This document shows, piece after piece, positions 25,590-33,918 of a DNA stretch of 64,000 nucleotides; positions within the stretch are counted from its first letter, which is position 1, and every line of letters begins with the position of its first letter. Below the pieces are notes generated by a model. That model was not told where the DNA came from. It searched no databases and was given only the letters and a program-made list of their open reading frames with translations. The position numbers and the translations under genes are program-made. The DNA is from Nocardioides sp. GY 10113 (lineage in GTDB: Bacteria > Actinomycetota > Actinomycetes > Propionibacteriales > Nocardioidaceae), in assembly GCF_004919105.1 (NCBI RefSeq), contig NZ_STGK01000001.1:186001-250000 (forward strand), in the 5' to 3' direction.

Positions 25590-27088
25590 TTCTCCATCAC
25601 CGCTTCCATCACGGCCTTCGCGATCGGGCCGCCGAGCTGGCCGCCGGCGATCTGCTGGCCGGGGGCCTCCTGGATCATCACCGCGACCGCGACCTGCGCG
25701 TTCTCGGCGGGGGCGAAGGAGATGAACCACCCGTACGGCGGCGCGCCGGCGATGCCGCGCTCGGCGGTGCCGGTCTTGCCGGCGACGTCCACGCCGGGGA
25801 TCGCCGCGGGCGAGGCGGTGCCGCCGTCGACGGTGTCGACCATCAGCTCGGCCAGCTGGCTCGCCGTGCTCGGGGAGATCGCCTCGCCCAGCTGGTCGGG
25901 GTCGGTGCTCTCCAGCGTCTGGTAGTCGGCGGTCTGCAGCTCCTCGACGGTGTAGGGCCGCATCAGGCCACCGCGGTTGCCGATCGCGGCCGCGACCATC
26001 GCCATCTGCAGCGGCGTCGCCTGGACCTCGAACTGGCCGAACCCGGTGCGGGCCGTCTCCGCGTCGTTCAGCTCGCGGGACTCGTCGGCACCGGGGTCGG
26101 TGACCGACGTCGGGTAGACCGACTCGACCTGGCCGGGCAGGTCCTCCAGGTACTCGCTGTTGAAGCCGAACGCCTCGGCCTGGGCACGCATCTTCTCCGG
26201 CCCCAGCTCGACCGCCATCCGGGCGAACGCGGTGTTGCAGGACTGCGCCATCGCGGTCCGGAACGGCACCTCGGCGGCGTCGCACAGGTAGCGGCCCTCG
26301 TTGTCGACGACGTTCTGCTCGCCGGTTGTCCCGGGCAGCTGGTAGGTCGCGCCGGAGGGCACGTTGTCGTCGACGGTGTAGAGGCCGTTCTCGATCGCCG
26401 CGGCCGCGGTGACCACCTTGAAGGTCGAGCCGGGGAAGAGCCGGGTCTGGATCGCGCGGTTGAGCAGCGGCTCGCTGTCGTCGGTGTCGAGCCGCTCGTA
26501 GGTGCGGGTGCGCTCGGTGGCGTTGTGGCTGGCCAGCTTGTTCGGGTCGTACGTCGGCAGCGACACCATCGCCAGCACCCGGCCCGTCTTGGGCTCGATG
26601 GCGACCACGGAGCCCTCGCCGTCGGGTCCGATCGTCTCCTGCAGCTTGTCGTAGGCGACCCGCTGGGCGCGCTGGTTGATGGCCAGGACGACGTTGCCGC
26701 CCTGGTTGCTGTCGCCCTGGAGCATGTCGACCAGCCGGTTCACGAACAGCCGGGGGTCCTCGCCGGAGAGGATGTCGTTCTGCGAGCGCTCGATCCCGGT
26801 CTGCGTGCCCAGCTGCAGGTAGCCGGTGAGCGGCGCGTAGAGGAACGGCTTGGGGTAGACCCGCAGGTACTTGAACTGGTCGTCGACCGGCTTGCTGCGC
26901 GCCACCGGGGCGCTGCCGGCCAGGATCAGGCCCCGCTCGCGGGCGAAGGAGGCCTCCGCGGAGCGGGCGTTGGCCGGGTCGCTGTTGTAGTCGTCGGCCT
27001 TCCAGAACTGCAGGTAGGTGACGTTCACCATCAGTGCCAGGAACAGCACCATGCAGAAGAGGGACACCGCGCGGATCGGCTTGTTCAT
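25586..27088 (-). CDS. pbpA: Penicillin-binding protein A (class B transpeptidase)
   Basis: 500 residues. An N-terminal signal anchor (AVSLFCMVLFLALMVNVTYL) is followed by the PBP dimerisation region and the transpeptidase domain with the active-site Ser221-Thr-Phe-Lys224 (GSTFK), Ser283-Cys-Asn (AQSCNTAF) and Lys438-Thr-Gly (AGKTGTAERG). It crosslinks septal or elongation peptidoglycan and is paired with the SEDS polymerase RodA encoded immediately upstream. The start overlaps the rodA stop (ATGA). All three catalytic motifs are intact. Confidence 0.96.
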   Translation of the reverse strand: MNKPIRAVSLFCMVLFLALMVNVTYLQFWKADDYNSDPANARSAEASFARERGLILAGSAPVARSKPVDDQFKYLRVYPKPFLYAPLTGYLQLGTQTGIERSQNDILSGEDPRLFVNRLVDMLQGDSNQGGNVVLAINQRAQRVAYDKLQETIGPDGEGSVVAIEPKTGRVLAMVSLPTYDPNKLASHNATERTRTYERLDTDDSEPLLNRAIQTRLFPGSTFKVVTAAAAIENGLYTVDDNVPSGATYQLPGTTGEQNVVDNEGRYLCDAAEVPFRTAMAQSCNTAFARMAVELGPEKMRAQAEAFGFNSEYLEDLPGQVESVYPTSVTDPGADESRELNDAETARTGFGQFEVQATPLQMAMVAAAIGNRGGLMRPYTVEELQTADYQTLESTDPDQLGEAISPSTASQLAELMVDTVDGGTASPAAIPGVDVAGKTGTAERGIAGAPPYGWFISFAPAENAQVAVAVMIQEAPGQQIAGGQLGGPIAKAVMEAVMEK

Positions 27089-28497
27089 CGCGGCACCACC
27101 TTCACGATCTGGGTGTTCATCTGGTCCAGCTCGCCGGTGGGGCTGGCGACCGCCGGCGCGGGGCGGCGGGCGTGGTCGGAGATCCGCAGCAGCAGCGCGA
27201 TGATCACCCAGTTCGCGACCAGCGACGAGCCGCCGGCCGAGAGGAACGGCGTGGTCAGGCCGGTCAGCGGGACCAGCCGGGTGACGCCGCCGGTGACCAC
27301 GAAGACCTGGATCGCGATGACCGTGCCGAGGCCGGTGGCGACCAGCTTGCCGAAGCCGTCCCGGGCGATCAGCGCCGCGCGCAGCGCCCGCTCGACGATC
27401 AGCCCGTACATCAGCAGCACCGCCATCACGGCGGTCAGGCCGAGCTCCTCGCCGATCACGGCCATGATGAAGTCGTTGTGCGCCTCGGGCACGCGCAGGT
27501 GCACGTTGTCCCCGGAGCCCAGGGTGAGCATGCCCTGGCCCAGTCCGCGGCCGATCATCCCGCCCCAGGAGAACGAGTAGATGCTCTGCACCAGCTGGTA
27601 GCCGTCGCCGTTGCGGTCCTCGAACGGGTCGAGCCAGATGTCGACCCGCTGCGTCACGTGGGGCACGAACACGTACGCCGCCACCGCGCCGCCGAGGAAC
27701 ATCAGCCCGCCGACCACCAGCCACCCGGGTCGTTCGGTGGCCACGTAGAGCATGACCAGGAAGAGCCCGAAGAAGAGCAGGCTGGAGCCGAGGTCCTTCT
27801 GCAGGACCAGGATCGCCAGGCTGACCCCCCACATGGTGAGGATCGGGCCCAGGTCGCGGCCGCGGGGCAGGTCGATGAAGAGGATCCGGCGCCCGGCCAG
27901 GGCGAGCGCGTCGCGGTGCTGCACCAGGTAGCTGGCGAACGCCAGGACCAGCAGCACCTTCGCGATCTCGCCGGGCTGGAAGCCGATCGGGCCGACCCGG
28001 ATCCAGATCCGCGCGCCGTTCACCTCGTTGCCGATGCCGGGCAGCATCGGCAGCAGCAGGAGCACGATCGAGGCCAGCCCGAACGTGTAGGTGTAGCGCT
28101 GCAGGACGCGGTGGTCGCGGATCAGCACCAGCGTCGCCACGAACAGCCCGACGCCGAGGCTCATCCAGACCAGCTGGCGGCTCGCGTTGCCGGTGTCCAC
28201 GGCCAGGTCGATGCGGTGGATGATCGCCAGACCGAGCCCGTTGAGGGCCGCCACGACCGGCAGCAGCACCGGGTCGGCGTACGGCGCGACGAGGCGGACC
28301 GTGACGTGGGCGGCGACGATCAGGGCGGTCAGCCAGCCGCCGTACCCGAGCAGGTTGGCGGGGACCTCCCCGTCCACGCCGAGGCCGACCGCGGCGTAGG
28401 CGCCGATGCCGACGGCGAGCGCCAGCACGAGCAGGAAGAGCTCCGCGCCCCGCCGTCGGCGGTGCGCGAAGCCGATCGGGGCCGAGTTCGTCGTCAT
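27085..28497 (-). CDS. rodA: SEDS-family peptidoglycan glycosyltransferase RodA/FtsW
   Basis: 470 residues with about 12 membrane helices. SEDS signatures: GARIWIRVGPIGFQPGEIAKVLLVL, LVLQKDLGSSLLFFGLFLVMLYV (catalytic Asp region), and near the end LTGLTTPFLSAGGSSLVANWVIIALLLRI. The protein polymerises lipid II into glycan strands with PbpA as partner transpeptidase. The ATG start is 7 bases from the pstP stop. This is RodA rather than FtsW because of its place in the fha-pstP-rodA-pbpA-pkn operon. The true FtsW should be in the dcw cluster elsewhere. Confidence 0.95.
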   Translation of the reverse strand: MTTNSAPIGFAHRRRRGAELFLLVLALAVGIGAYAAVGLGVDGEVPANLLGYGGWLTALIVAAHVTVRLVAPYADPVLLPVVAALNGLGLAIIHRIDLAVDTGNASRQLVWMSLGVGLFVATLVLIRDHRVLQRYTYTFGLASIVLLLLPMLPGIGNEVNGARIWIRVGPIGFQPGEIAKVLLVLAFASYLVQHRDALALAGRRILFIDLPRGRDLGPILTMWGVSLAILVLQKDLGSSLLFFGLFLVMLYVATERPGWLVVGGLMFLGGAVAAYVFVPHVTQRVDIWLDPFEDRNGDGYQLVQSIYSFSWGGMIGRGLGQGMLTLGSGDNVHLRVPEAHNDFIMAVIGEELGLTAVMAVLLMYGLIVERALRAALIARDGFGKLVATGLGTVIAIQVFVVTGGVTRLVPLTGLTTPFLSAGGSSLVANWVIIALLLRISDHARRPAPAVASPTGELDQMNTQIVKVVPR

Positions 28498-28504
28498 CGT
28501 CGGC

Positions 28505-29938
28505 TCAGCCCTGGCCGGCCTGGTCGACGCTCGCGCCGGCCTCGGTGGGGGCCTCCGTGGTCGGCGCGGTCGGCGCGGACTCGGAGCCGGGCGGCTCGGT
28601 CGCGTCGGTCGTGGAGTCGGTCGGGAAGGTGGTCTCGTCGGAGTCGTCGCTGTCGTCGGCGGCGCCGCGCTCGGCGAGGTCGCGCACCATCTTCTCCGCG
28701 TTCTCGAGGTCGGAGGCGGCCTGGCCGTCCTCCACGCTGAGGCGGTCCACCTCGGAGAGGTCCTCCACCGCGAGGTCGCTGGTCTGGTAGACGCTGGAGA
28801 GCCCCGGGATGCCGCTGACGCCGCGGTAGATCGTCACGAAGCCGTCGGACTCCCCGACGTAGTACTGGCGCTGGGTCCACCAGTAGCCGGTGGCCAGCAG
28901 GCTCCACGCGAGGCCGGCGAGCACGGCGAGGGCCAGCAGGCGCCGCGCCCAGCCGTAGCGGCGCGGGGCGCGCGGGGCGTAGCGGTAGGCCTCGGGGTCG
29001 ATCGGGTCGGCCTGGATGACGTGGTCGATGCCGGCGGGGATCTCCGCGTCGATCGGCTCCATCTCGCCGGTGTCGCCGGAGCGGTGCCCGCGGAACAGGG
29101 CGCGCGGCATCCGCCGCTTCAGCTCCGCCGCGGCGCCGACCACCTCGGGCTGCAGGGCGGCGAAGTGCGGGTCGGCGTCGGCCGCCTCGGCGGTGATCAC
29201 CTCCGCGACGACGCAGGTCACGTTGTCGGAGCTGCCCGCGTCGAGGCTGGCGCGCACCATCTCGACGGCCGCGAACTCGGGCGTGCTGCCGCGCAGGATC
29301 CGGGCGATCCGGTCGTCCTCGAGGACGCCGCAGGCACCGTCGCTGCACAGGAAGAGCTGGTCGCCGGGGACCAGCTCGAGGGCGAACAGGTCGGGCTCGA
29401 CCTCGTGCAGGCCGTCGAGGGCCTTGAGGATCAGGTTGCGGTGCGGGTGCACCCGGGCCTCGGCCTCGGTGATCCGGCCCTCGTCGATCAGGCTCTGCAC
29501 CAGGGTGTGGTCGTTGGTGAGCTGGGAGAGCTCGCCGTCGCGCAGCAGGTAGGCGCGGGAGTCGCCAACGTGGCCGACGGCCAGCCGCTGGCCGTCGAAG
29601 AGGGCGACGGTGGCGGTCGTCGAGGTGCCGTTGAGCGCCGGGTCCTGGTCGACCTGGTGGCCGATCGAGTCGTGCGCGTCGTGCATCCCGTCGCTGAGGC
29701 GGGTCAGCAGGTCGATGTTGCTGGGCGGCTCGTCGAGCGTGCGCAGCTCGGTGATCGCGGTGCTGGAGGCGATGTCGCCGCGGGCGGCGCCGCCGACGCC
29801 GTCGCACACCGCGAGCAGCCAGGGGCCGGCGTACCCGGAGTCCTGGTTGTCCTTGCGCACCCGGCCGACGTCGGAGACGGCGTGGTACCGGAGCCGGAGC
29901 TGCCTGGGGGGAGCCGGCAGGGGCTCGGTCTGGCTCAT
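28505..29938 (-). CDS. pstP: PP2C-family Ser/Thr protein phosphatase
   Basis: 477 residues. The PP2C domain is at about 14-245, with metal-binding motifs SDVGRVRKDNQDSG, LLAVCDGVGGAARGDIASS, VGDSRAYLLRDG, LCSDGACGVL and SDNVTCVV. A membrane helix at about 335-357 (LLALAVLAGLAWSLLATGYWW) is followed by an extracellular region and a Thr/Ser/Glu/Asp-rich tail. It reverses phosphorylation by PknA and PknB, which are encoded in the same operon. The ATG directly abuts the fhaB stop. Manganese dependence is known for the family. Confidence 0.95.
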   Translation of the reverse strand: MSQTEPLPAPPRQLRLRYHAVSDVGRVRKDNQDSGYAGPWLLAVCDGVGGAARGDIASSTAITELRTLDEPPSNIDLLTRLSDGMHDAHDSIGHQVDQDPALNGTSTTATVALFDGQRLAVGHVGDSRAYLLRDGELSQLTNDHTLVQSLIDEGRITEAEARVHPHRNLILKALDGLHEVEPDLFALELVPGDQLFLCSDGACGVLEDDRIARILRGSTPEFAAVEMVRASLDAGSSDNVTCVVAEVITAEAADADPHFAALQPEVVGAAAELKRRMPRALFRGHRSGDTGEMEPIDAEIPAGIDHVIQADPIDPEAYRYAPRAPRRYGWARRLLALAVLAGLAWSLLATGYWWTQRQYYVGESDGFVTIYRGVSGIPGLSSVYQTSDLAVEDLSEVDRLSVEDGQAASDLENAEKMVRDLAERGAADDSDDSDETTFPTDSTTDATEPPGSESAPTAPTTEAPTEAGASVDQAGQG

Positions 29939-30412
29939 CTACTTCCTCAGCTCCACGATCGTCTTACCGATCCGGACCTGCGAGCCCAGGCCGATCGGCA
30001 CCGGCTGGGTGATCCGCTGGGTGCCCAGGTACGTGCCGTTGGTGGAGCCGAGGTCCTCGACGAGCCACTGGTCGTTGCTGTGCACGATCCGGGCGTGACG
30101 GGTCGACACGTAGTCGTCGTCGAGCTTGATGGCGGCGTCGTTGCCCCGACCGATCAGGATCGGCGCGTCGGCCAGGTCGGCGGTGATCCCCGAGTTCGGA
30201 CCCTGGACCACGGCGACGTGGGTCGGCGTACCGCGCTTCTTGGGGGTGGCGGCCTTCTGCTTGGCCGCGCGCGGCTGCGGCGCGGCCGCGGCCGGGCTGG
30301 GCATCCGGGCGCCGAACATGTCGGAGCGGATCACCGAGACCGCGGAGAGGACGAAGATCCACAGGATCGCCAGGTACGCGATGCGCACCAGGAACAGGGT
30401 GAGCTCAGGCAC
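29939..30412 (-). CDS. fhaB: FHA-domain membrane protein (FhaB/FipA)
   Basis: 157 residues. An N-terminal membrane helix (LTLFLVRIAYLAILWIFVLSAVSVI) and a basic Ala/Pro linker (AAKQKAATPKKRGTP) lead to a C-terminal FHA domain with ILIGRGNDAAIKL, VSTRHARI and STNGTYL, the phosphothreonine-binding signature. It docks phosphorylated partners in the PknA/PknB division pathway; mycobacterial FipA links FtsZ and FtsQ. The GTG start overlaps the fhaA end by 8 bases. Confidence 0.93.
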   Translation of the reverse strand: MPELTLFLVRIAYLAILWIFVLSAVSVIRSDMFGARMPSPAAAAPQPRAAKQKAATPKKRGTPTHVAVVQGPNSGITADLADAPILIGRGNDAAIKLDDDYVSTRHARIVHSNDQWLVEDLGSTNGTYLGTQRITQPVPIGLGSQVRIGKTIVELRK

Positions 30413-31151
30413 CGCCGCCCCCCTGCTGGTTCTCGTGGTGCAGGCGCAGCACCAGGTCGGTGTGGCCGATCTGGACCCGGGAGCCGTCCCGGAGCACGGC
30501 GCGGGTGACCTTCTGGCCGTCGACGCGGATGCCGTTGGTGGAGCCCATGTCGTGCACCTCGATCTGCACCGGGCCCTGCCCGGTGCTGGACTGGCTGACC
30601 AGGAACTGCGCGTGCTGGCGGCTGACGCCGGGGTCGTTGATCCGCAGGTCGGCGTCGCTGCCGCGGCCGACGATCGCGCCGGGCGCGGAGAGCGGGTGCT
30701 GGGTGCCGTTGATCTCGAGCACGGCGCGGCTGGAGCGGCCGGTGGCGGCCGGGCCGTTCGGGTGGTGGCGGTCGGTGACCGAGGCCTCGGCCTTGCTCAG
30801 CACGCGGAACCGGCCGGTGCTCAGGTCCTCGGCACGATCGAAGTCGATCCGTACCGGGCCCGGGAAGACGTAGCCCTGCTGGTCGGCGTGGTCGCGGAGC
30901 TGGTCGCACAGCTCGTCGGCGAGGGTGCCGGTGTAGGCGGCCATCCGGTCCAGGTCCCCCGCGGAGAGCTCGACGTGGAAGGTGTTGGGCACGATCCGCC
31001 GCTCGCGGGAGATCACCTGCGCCTTGTTGTCCAGCTCCCGCTGGAGCGCGGCGGCGATCTCCACCGGCTGCACGGCGGAGCGGAAGGTCCGGGCGAAGAT
31101 GCCCGAGATCGCCCGTTCGAGTCGCTCCTCGAAACGCTGAAGTCCTCCCAC
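30405..31151 (-). CDS. fhaA: FHA-domain protein FhaA (DUF3662 plus FHA)
   Basis: 248 residues from the GTG at 31151 (V-GGLQRFEERLERAISGIFA), the conserved FhaA N-terminus. GAGAGGGGG lies about 12 bases upstream. Longer in-frame readings lack family support. Residues 1-125 are the DUF3662 domain (VQPVEIAAALQREL), then a linker, and the FHA domain at about 150-240 (AIVGRGSDADLRI, VSRQHAQFLV, GSTNGIRV). In mycobacteria the FHA domain binds phosphorylated MviN and limits peptidoglycan synthesis. It is the first gene of the seven-gene operon, so the promoter lies in the 240 bases between it and the tRNA. Confidence 0.93.
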   Translation of the reverse strand: MGGLQRFEERLERAISGIFARTFRSAVQPVEIAAALQRELDNKAQVISRERRIVPNTFHVELSAGDLDRMAAYTGTLADELCDQLRDHADQQGYVFPGPVRIDFDRAEDLSTGRFRVLSKAEASVTDRHHPNGPAATGRSSRAVLEINGTQHPLSAPGAIVGRGSDADLRINDPGVSRQHAQFLVSQSSTGQGPVQIEVHDMGSTNGIRVDGQKVTRAVLRDGSRVQIGHTDLVLRLHHENQQGGGGA

Positions 31152-31341
31152 GGGTAGGCACCCCCTCTCAGAGCCCGACATCGGCGTCGGGTCGTTTGCT
31201 GCGTGCTGGAACGCCCCGGAGTGTGCCGTACGGCTCTGCACGGGGGCGGATCGGTCGCTCGATCGTATCGGGGTGGACCTCGCCGATCCGGCATCCCCGC
31301 CAACCGCGAGAGCCGCCCGCACCCCGACATGCGCCCCCGTT

Positions 31342-31371
31342 TTGAGTCCGGGGCCATCGCTGGGTTAGCCT
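31342..31371 (+). promoter_or_regulatory. Probable tRNA-Leu promoter
   Basis: TTGAGT (31342-31347) and TAGCCT (31366-31371) are separated by 18 bases. The tRNA begins 20 bases after the -10 box. Confidence 0.55.
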
Positions 31372-31391
31372 TCAGGCGCTTCACCACACCA

Positions 31392-31475
31392 GCGCGAGTG
31401 GCGGAATAGGCAGACGCGCACGGTTCAGGTCCGTGTGTCCGAAAGGACGTGGGGGTTCAACTCCCCCCTCGCGCA
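31392..31475 (+). tRNA. tRNA-Leu (anticodon CAG)
   Basis: An 84-base class-II tRNA. Acceptor stem GCGCGAG / CTCGCGC (31392-31398 with 31468-31474), discriminator A31475, anticodon stem CACGG / CCGTG with loop TTCAGGT (anticodon CAG), a long variable arm TGTCCGAAAGGACGT and T arm GGGGG-TTCAACT-CCCCC. CCA is not encoded. The 3' end from 31454 onward is duplicated at 41567, marking it as the integration site of the adjacent island. The gene itself is intact. Confidence 0.97.
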
Positions 31476-31493
31476 CAGCGAAACCCCCAGGGA
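31454..31493 (+). repeat. Island attachment repeat, tRNA side (attL)
   Basis: 40 bases covering the T arm and acceptor 3' strand of tRNA-Leu and the start of its terminator. The right copy at 41567-41606 is identical except for C31458/T41571. Similarity continues through the terminator with a small indel (to 31517 and 41629). Confidence 0.93.
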
Positions 31494-31516
31494 TGACCTG
31501 GGGGTTTCTTGTTTTT
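31481..31516 (+). terminator. Rho-independent terminator of tRNA-Leu
   Basis: Perfect stem AAACCCCCAGG / CCTGGGGGTTT (31481-31491 and 31497-31507) followed by CTTGTTTTT. A second copy is found at the far end of the island (41594-41628). Confidence 0.93.
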
Positions 31517-31581
31517 CCCGAGGAACTGTCGGCCCGTGGGGGCACGATGGGGGCACCAGCCTTACTCGGAAGGTGCTGGGC

Positions 31582-32841
31582 ATGGCGTGGATCGAGAAGC
31601 GGAGGCGCTCCGACGGGGGCACGTCGGCGCGGGTGGTGTGGCGCCTGGGCGGGTTCCGCGAGGGCGCGCGGCAGGTGGAGACGTTCGCGGCCGGCTCCGA
31701 CGAGCAGAACCTGCTGCGGGCCGAGGGGTTCCGCAAGATGGTCGACGCGGCGGGGCAGCGGTGGCCCGAGGGGTGGGTGAAGGGCGAGGGCTTCGTCCGT
31801 CCGGTTGCGTCGGCTGATCCGTTGCGGCCGACGCCGCGGTTCGACGACCTGGGGGAGGAGTACGTGCGGCAGATCGTCGACCTGTCGCCGGGGCAGCGGA
31901 AGCGCTACCTGGGGCACATTCGGGTGCTGGCTGAGCTGTCGGTGCGTGGGCGGTTGCTGTTCACGCGGCCGGTGTCGGCGATCGGCTCGGCCGACCTCAA
32001 GGAGTGGCTCATCGACTGGGACCGGTCCTTGAAGACCAAGGCGAACTACCACGGGCTCATCCACGGCGTCTTCGCGTACGCCGTCGACCAGGGCCACCTC
32101 GCGGCCAACCCCGCGATCGGCACGGCGCCGCGGATGTCGCGGGTGAAGCAGTCCCGGCCCGAGCTCCGGTTCCTCACCGAGGCCGAGTTGCGTCGGGCCG
32201 TTTCCTTGGCCGGCCCCTTCGGGGACCTGCTGACGGTGGCGGTCGGCACCGGCCTGCGCTTCGGCGAGCTCGGTGCCCTGTGGGTGGGTGATGTCGACCT
32301 CGAGCGCCGCACGATCCGGGTGACGAAGGCGTGGAAGCGCAACGGCGAGGCCGACGCCACCGAGATCCCTGGCTGGCTGGCCCGGCAGCTGACGGCCAAG
32401 CACACGATGCGTGAGCACCACCTCGGCGTACCGAAGACGGCGAAGTCGCGCCGCACCATCACCATCTCCCCGTCCTTGGTGACGGTGCTCCGGCCGCACG
32501 TCGAGGGCCGGGCTGCGGACGACTTCGTCTTCACCTCGAACAAGGGCTACCCGCTCCACAACGCCGACTTCGCCACCCACGTCTGGCGCAAGCTGATGAA
32601 GGCGCTGGAGGCCGAGGGCGTCCCACGTTTCCGCTTCCACGACCTCCGCCACACCCATGTGGCGTGGCTTGTCGCCGGCGGCGCCCCGCTCCCGCACATC
32701 CAGGCGCGGCTGGGGCACGAGTCGATCACCACCACCATTGACACCTACGGCCACCTGCTGCCGGTCGGTGACGAGCTGATCTCCGGGATCATCGACACCG
32801 CGCTGTCGGGAGAAACGATCCGACCCAAGGGGCAGGCGTGA
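31582..32841 (+). CDS. Tyrosine-recombinase integrase
   Basis: 419 residues from ATG 31582, with GGAAGG 8 bases upstream; reading further upstream would translate the att site. The core-binding (SAM-like) domain lies at about 85-180. The catalytic domain has Arg226 (GTGLRFGELG), His353-x-x-Arg356 (HDLRHTHVAWLVAGG), His in LGHESITTT and the nucleophile Tyr389 (IDTYGHLLP), so the active site is complete. Its position beside the tRNA att repeat shows that it integrated this island at tRNA-Leu. It resembles integrases of actinobacterial integrative elements and phages. Confidence 0.95.
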   Translation: MAWIEKRRRSDGGTSARVVWRLGGFREGARQVETFAAGSDEQNLLRAEGFRKMVDAAGQRWPEGWVKGEGFVRPVASADPLRPTPRFDDLGEEYVRQIVDLSPGQRKRYLGHIRVLAELSVRGRLLFTRPVSAIGSADLKEWLIDWDRSLKTKANYHGLIHGVFAYAVDQGHLAANPAIGTAPRMSRVKQSRPELRFLTEAELRRAVSLAGPFGDLLTVAVGTGLRFGELGALWVGDVDLERRTIRVTKAWKRNGEADATEIPGWLARQLTAKHTMREHHLGVPKTAKSRRTITISPSLVTVLRPHVEGRAADDFVFTSNKGYPLHNADFATHVWRKLMKALEAEGVPRFRFHDLRHTHVAWLVAGGAPLPHIQARLGHESITTTIDTYGHLLPVGDELISGIIDTALSGETIRPKGQA

Positions 32842-32896
32842 ACGCGGGCTTGTGGATTGCGCGCGCCGACGCCTGCGGGGCGCAGTGCCGCTCACC

Positions 32897-32902
32897 TAGA
32901 GT
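32897..32902 (+). promoter_or_regulatory. -10 box for a leaderless toxin-antitoxin transcript
   Basis: TAGAGT ends 7 bases before the GTG of the antitoxin-like gene. No Shine-Dalgarno is present in between, so the transcript probably starts at the GTG. Confidence 0.55.
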
Positions 32903-32909
32903 GGATGTC

Positions 32910-33131
32910 GTGACCGCGAACCGCGACGAGCTCATTCACCTGATCGAGGGCATGCCCGACGATCAGGTCGACGTGCTGCTCGCGGACGCCCGCAGGCTGA
33001 GCTCGTCGACGCCCAAGGGAACGTGGCCCCCGAAGTTCGCCGGCATGATCAAGGACGGTCCGGACGACGGCTCGTCGCCGGAGTACGTCGACTCGGTCCT
33101 CGCCCGCGGCTTCGGCAGCGAACAGCAGTGA
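32910..33131 (+). CDS. Putative antitoxin of a VapBC-like pair
   Basis: 73 residues from GTG 32910; the longer upstream reading is rejected because of the -10 box just before this GTG. It starts TANRDELIHLIEGMPDDQVDVLLADARRL, an acidic amphipathic helix pair like the short antitoxins paired with PIN toxins. It continues with a Pro/Gly-rich C-terminal part (TWPPKFAGMIKDGPDDGSS). It is translationally coupled (GTGA) to a PIN-domain protein, the arrangement of toxin-antitoxin operons. The DNA-binding type is not recognisable, so the call depends on the partner gene. Confidence 0.7.
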   Translation: MTANRDELIHLIEGMPDDQVDVLLADARRLSSSTPKGTWPPKFAGMIKDGPDDGSSPEYVDSVLARGFGSEQQ

Positions 33132-33559
33132 TCATCTGCGACACCGGCCCGCTGGTCGCGCTCGCAAACGTGAAGGATCGCTACTACGCGGTGGCGAACG
33201 ACCTCTTCCGCACCTTGCACATGTCAGGTGAGGAGATCCTGCTGCCGGCCACCGTGATGGCCGAGGTCTGTTACTGGCTCAACGCACACGGCGGCCCCGA
33301 GGTGGAAGCCGCGTTCCTTGATGCCGTTGCCGAGGGCACGTTCACGCTGGTGGACCTGACCACCGCGGACGTCGAGCGCATGGCTTCGCTGGTGCGGGCG
33401 TACGCGTCGTTTCCTCTCGGCGGCACCGACGCGTCCGTGGCGGCGGTCGCGGAGCGCCTGGGCGTGTACGAGATCGCGACCTTTGATCGCCGCCACTTCC
33501 CGGCTCTCACGCCCGCGGCCGGTGGCCACTTCTCGCTGCTGCCCGAGGTGTTGACGTAG
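33128..33559 (+). CDS. PIN-domain ribonuclease toxin (VapC-like)
   Basis: 143 residues from the GTG overlapping the antitoxin stop. PIN acidic residues are Asp5 (IICDTGPLVALANV), Glu46 (VMAEVCYWLN), Asp101 (GGTDASVAAVAERLG) and Asp120 (IATFDRRHF), as expected for a Mg2+-dependent ribonuclease. VapC toxins cleave tRNA or rRNA when the antitoxin is lost and stabilise mobile elements, which fits its place in the island behind the integrase. The RNA target is unknown. Confidence 0.85.
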   Translation: MIICDTGPLVALANVKDRYYAVANDLFRTLHMSGEEILLPATVMAEVCYWLNAHGGPEVEAAFLDAVAEGTFTLVDLTTADVERMASLVRAYASFPLGGTDASVAAVAERLGVYEIATFDRRHFPALTPAAGGHFSLLPEVLT

Positions 33560-33579
33560 CGACTGGCCGCGGATTCCGG

Positions 33580-33614
33580 ATTGCGTTGCGGAACCACTTG
33601 CTCCGTAACACAAT
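33580..33614. promoter_or_regulatory. Imperfect inverted repeat, operator candidate
   Basis: ATTGCGTTGCGGA (33580-33592) and TCCGTAACACAAT (33602-33614) match at 11 of 13 positions as an inverted repeat. It lies about 20 bases upstream of the Shine-Dalgarno of the ribbon-helix-helix gene, which may autoregulate here. Confidence 0.45.
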
Positions 33615-33644
33615 CGATCGGGTCGGCGCGAGTGGAGGTGAGGT

Positions 33645-33914
33645 ACGACCGAGGGCGTCTCGGAGTTCGACCTCGAGCACCCGGAGCCGGTGACGGTCCG
33701 TCGGAACGTAACCATCTCGGTGCGGTTTTCCGATGCCGAGATCGCCGAGCTGCGTGCACGGGCCGAGGCCGCCGGTGCCAAGGTCACCTCCTTCATCCGT
33801 GCGGCGGCACTGGAGGCGACCCAACCGATCGACCGCGCAGAGCTCGAGGCACTCGCTCGGGAAGTAGAAGACCGAGCGCACCGGATCGCGCAGATCGTCG
33901 GGCCCGGCACCTGA
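33645..33914 (+). CDS. Ribbon-helix-helix protein (MobC-like), apparent ACG start
   Basis: 89 residues if read from ACG 33645. The core RRNVTISVRFSDAEIAELRARA then AAGAKVTSFIRAAALEAT is a ribbon-helix-helix domain like those of small relaxosome accessory (MobC-type) and antitoxin proteins. A GTG at 33690 is the first standard start, but the 15 codons before it (TEGVSEFDLEHPEP) look coding. A perfect Shine-Dalgarno (GGAGGTGA, 33634-33641) sits in the right place for the ACG and is too far from the GTG. Either ACG is used, or the ATG has mutated and the gene is weakened. No relaxase gene is present. Confidence 0.65.
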   Translation, partial: TTEGVSEFDLEHPEPVTVRRNVTISVRFSDAEIAELRARAEAAGAKVTSFIRAAALEATQPIDRAELEALAREVEDRAHRIAQIVGPGT

Positions 33915-33918
33915 ACGC

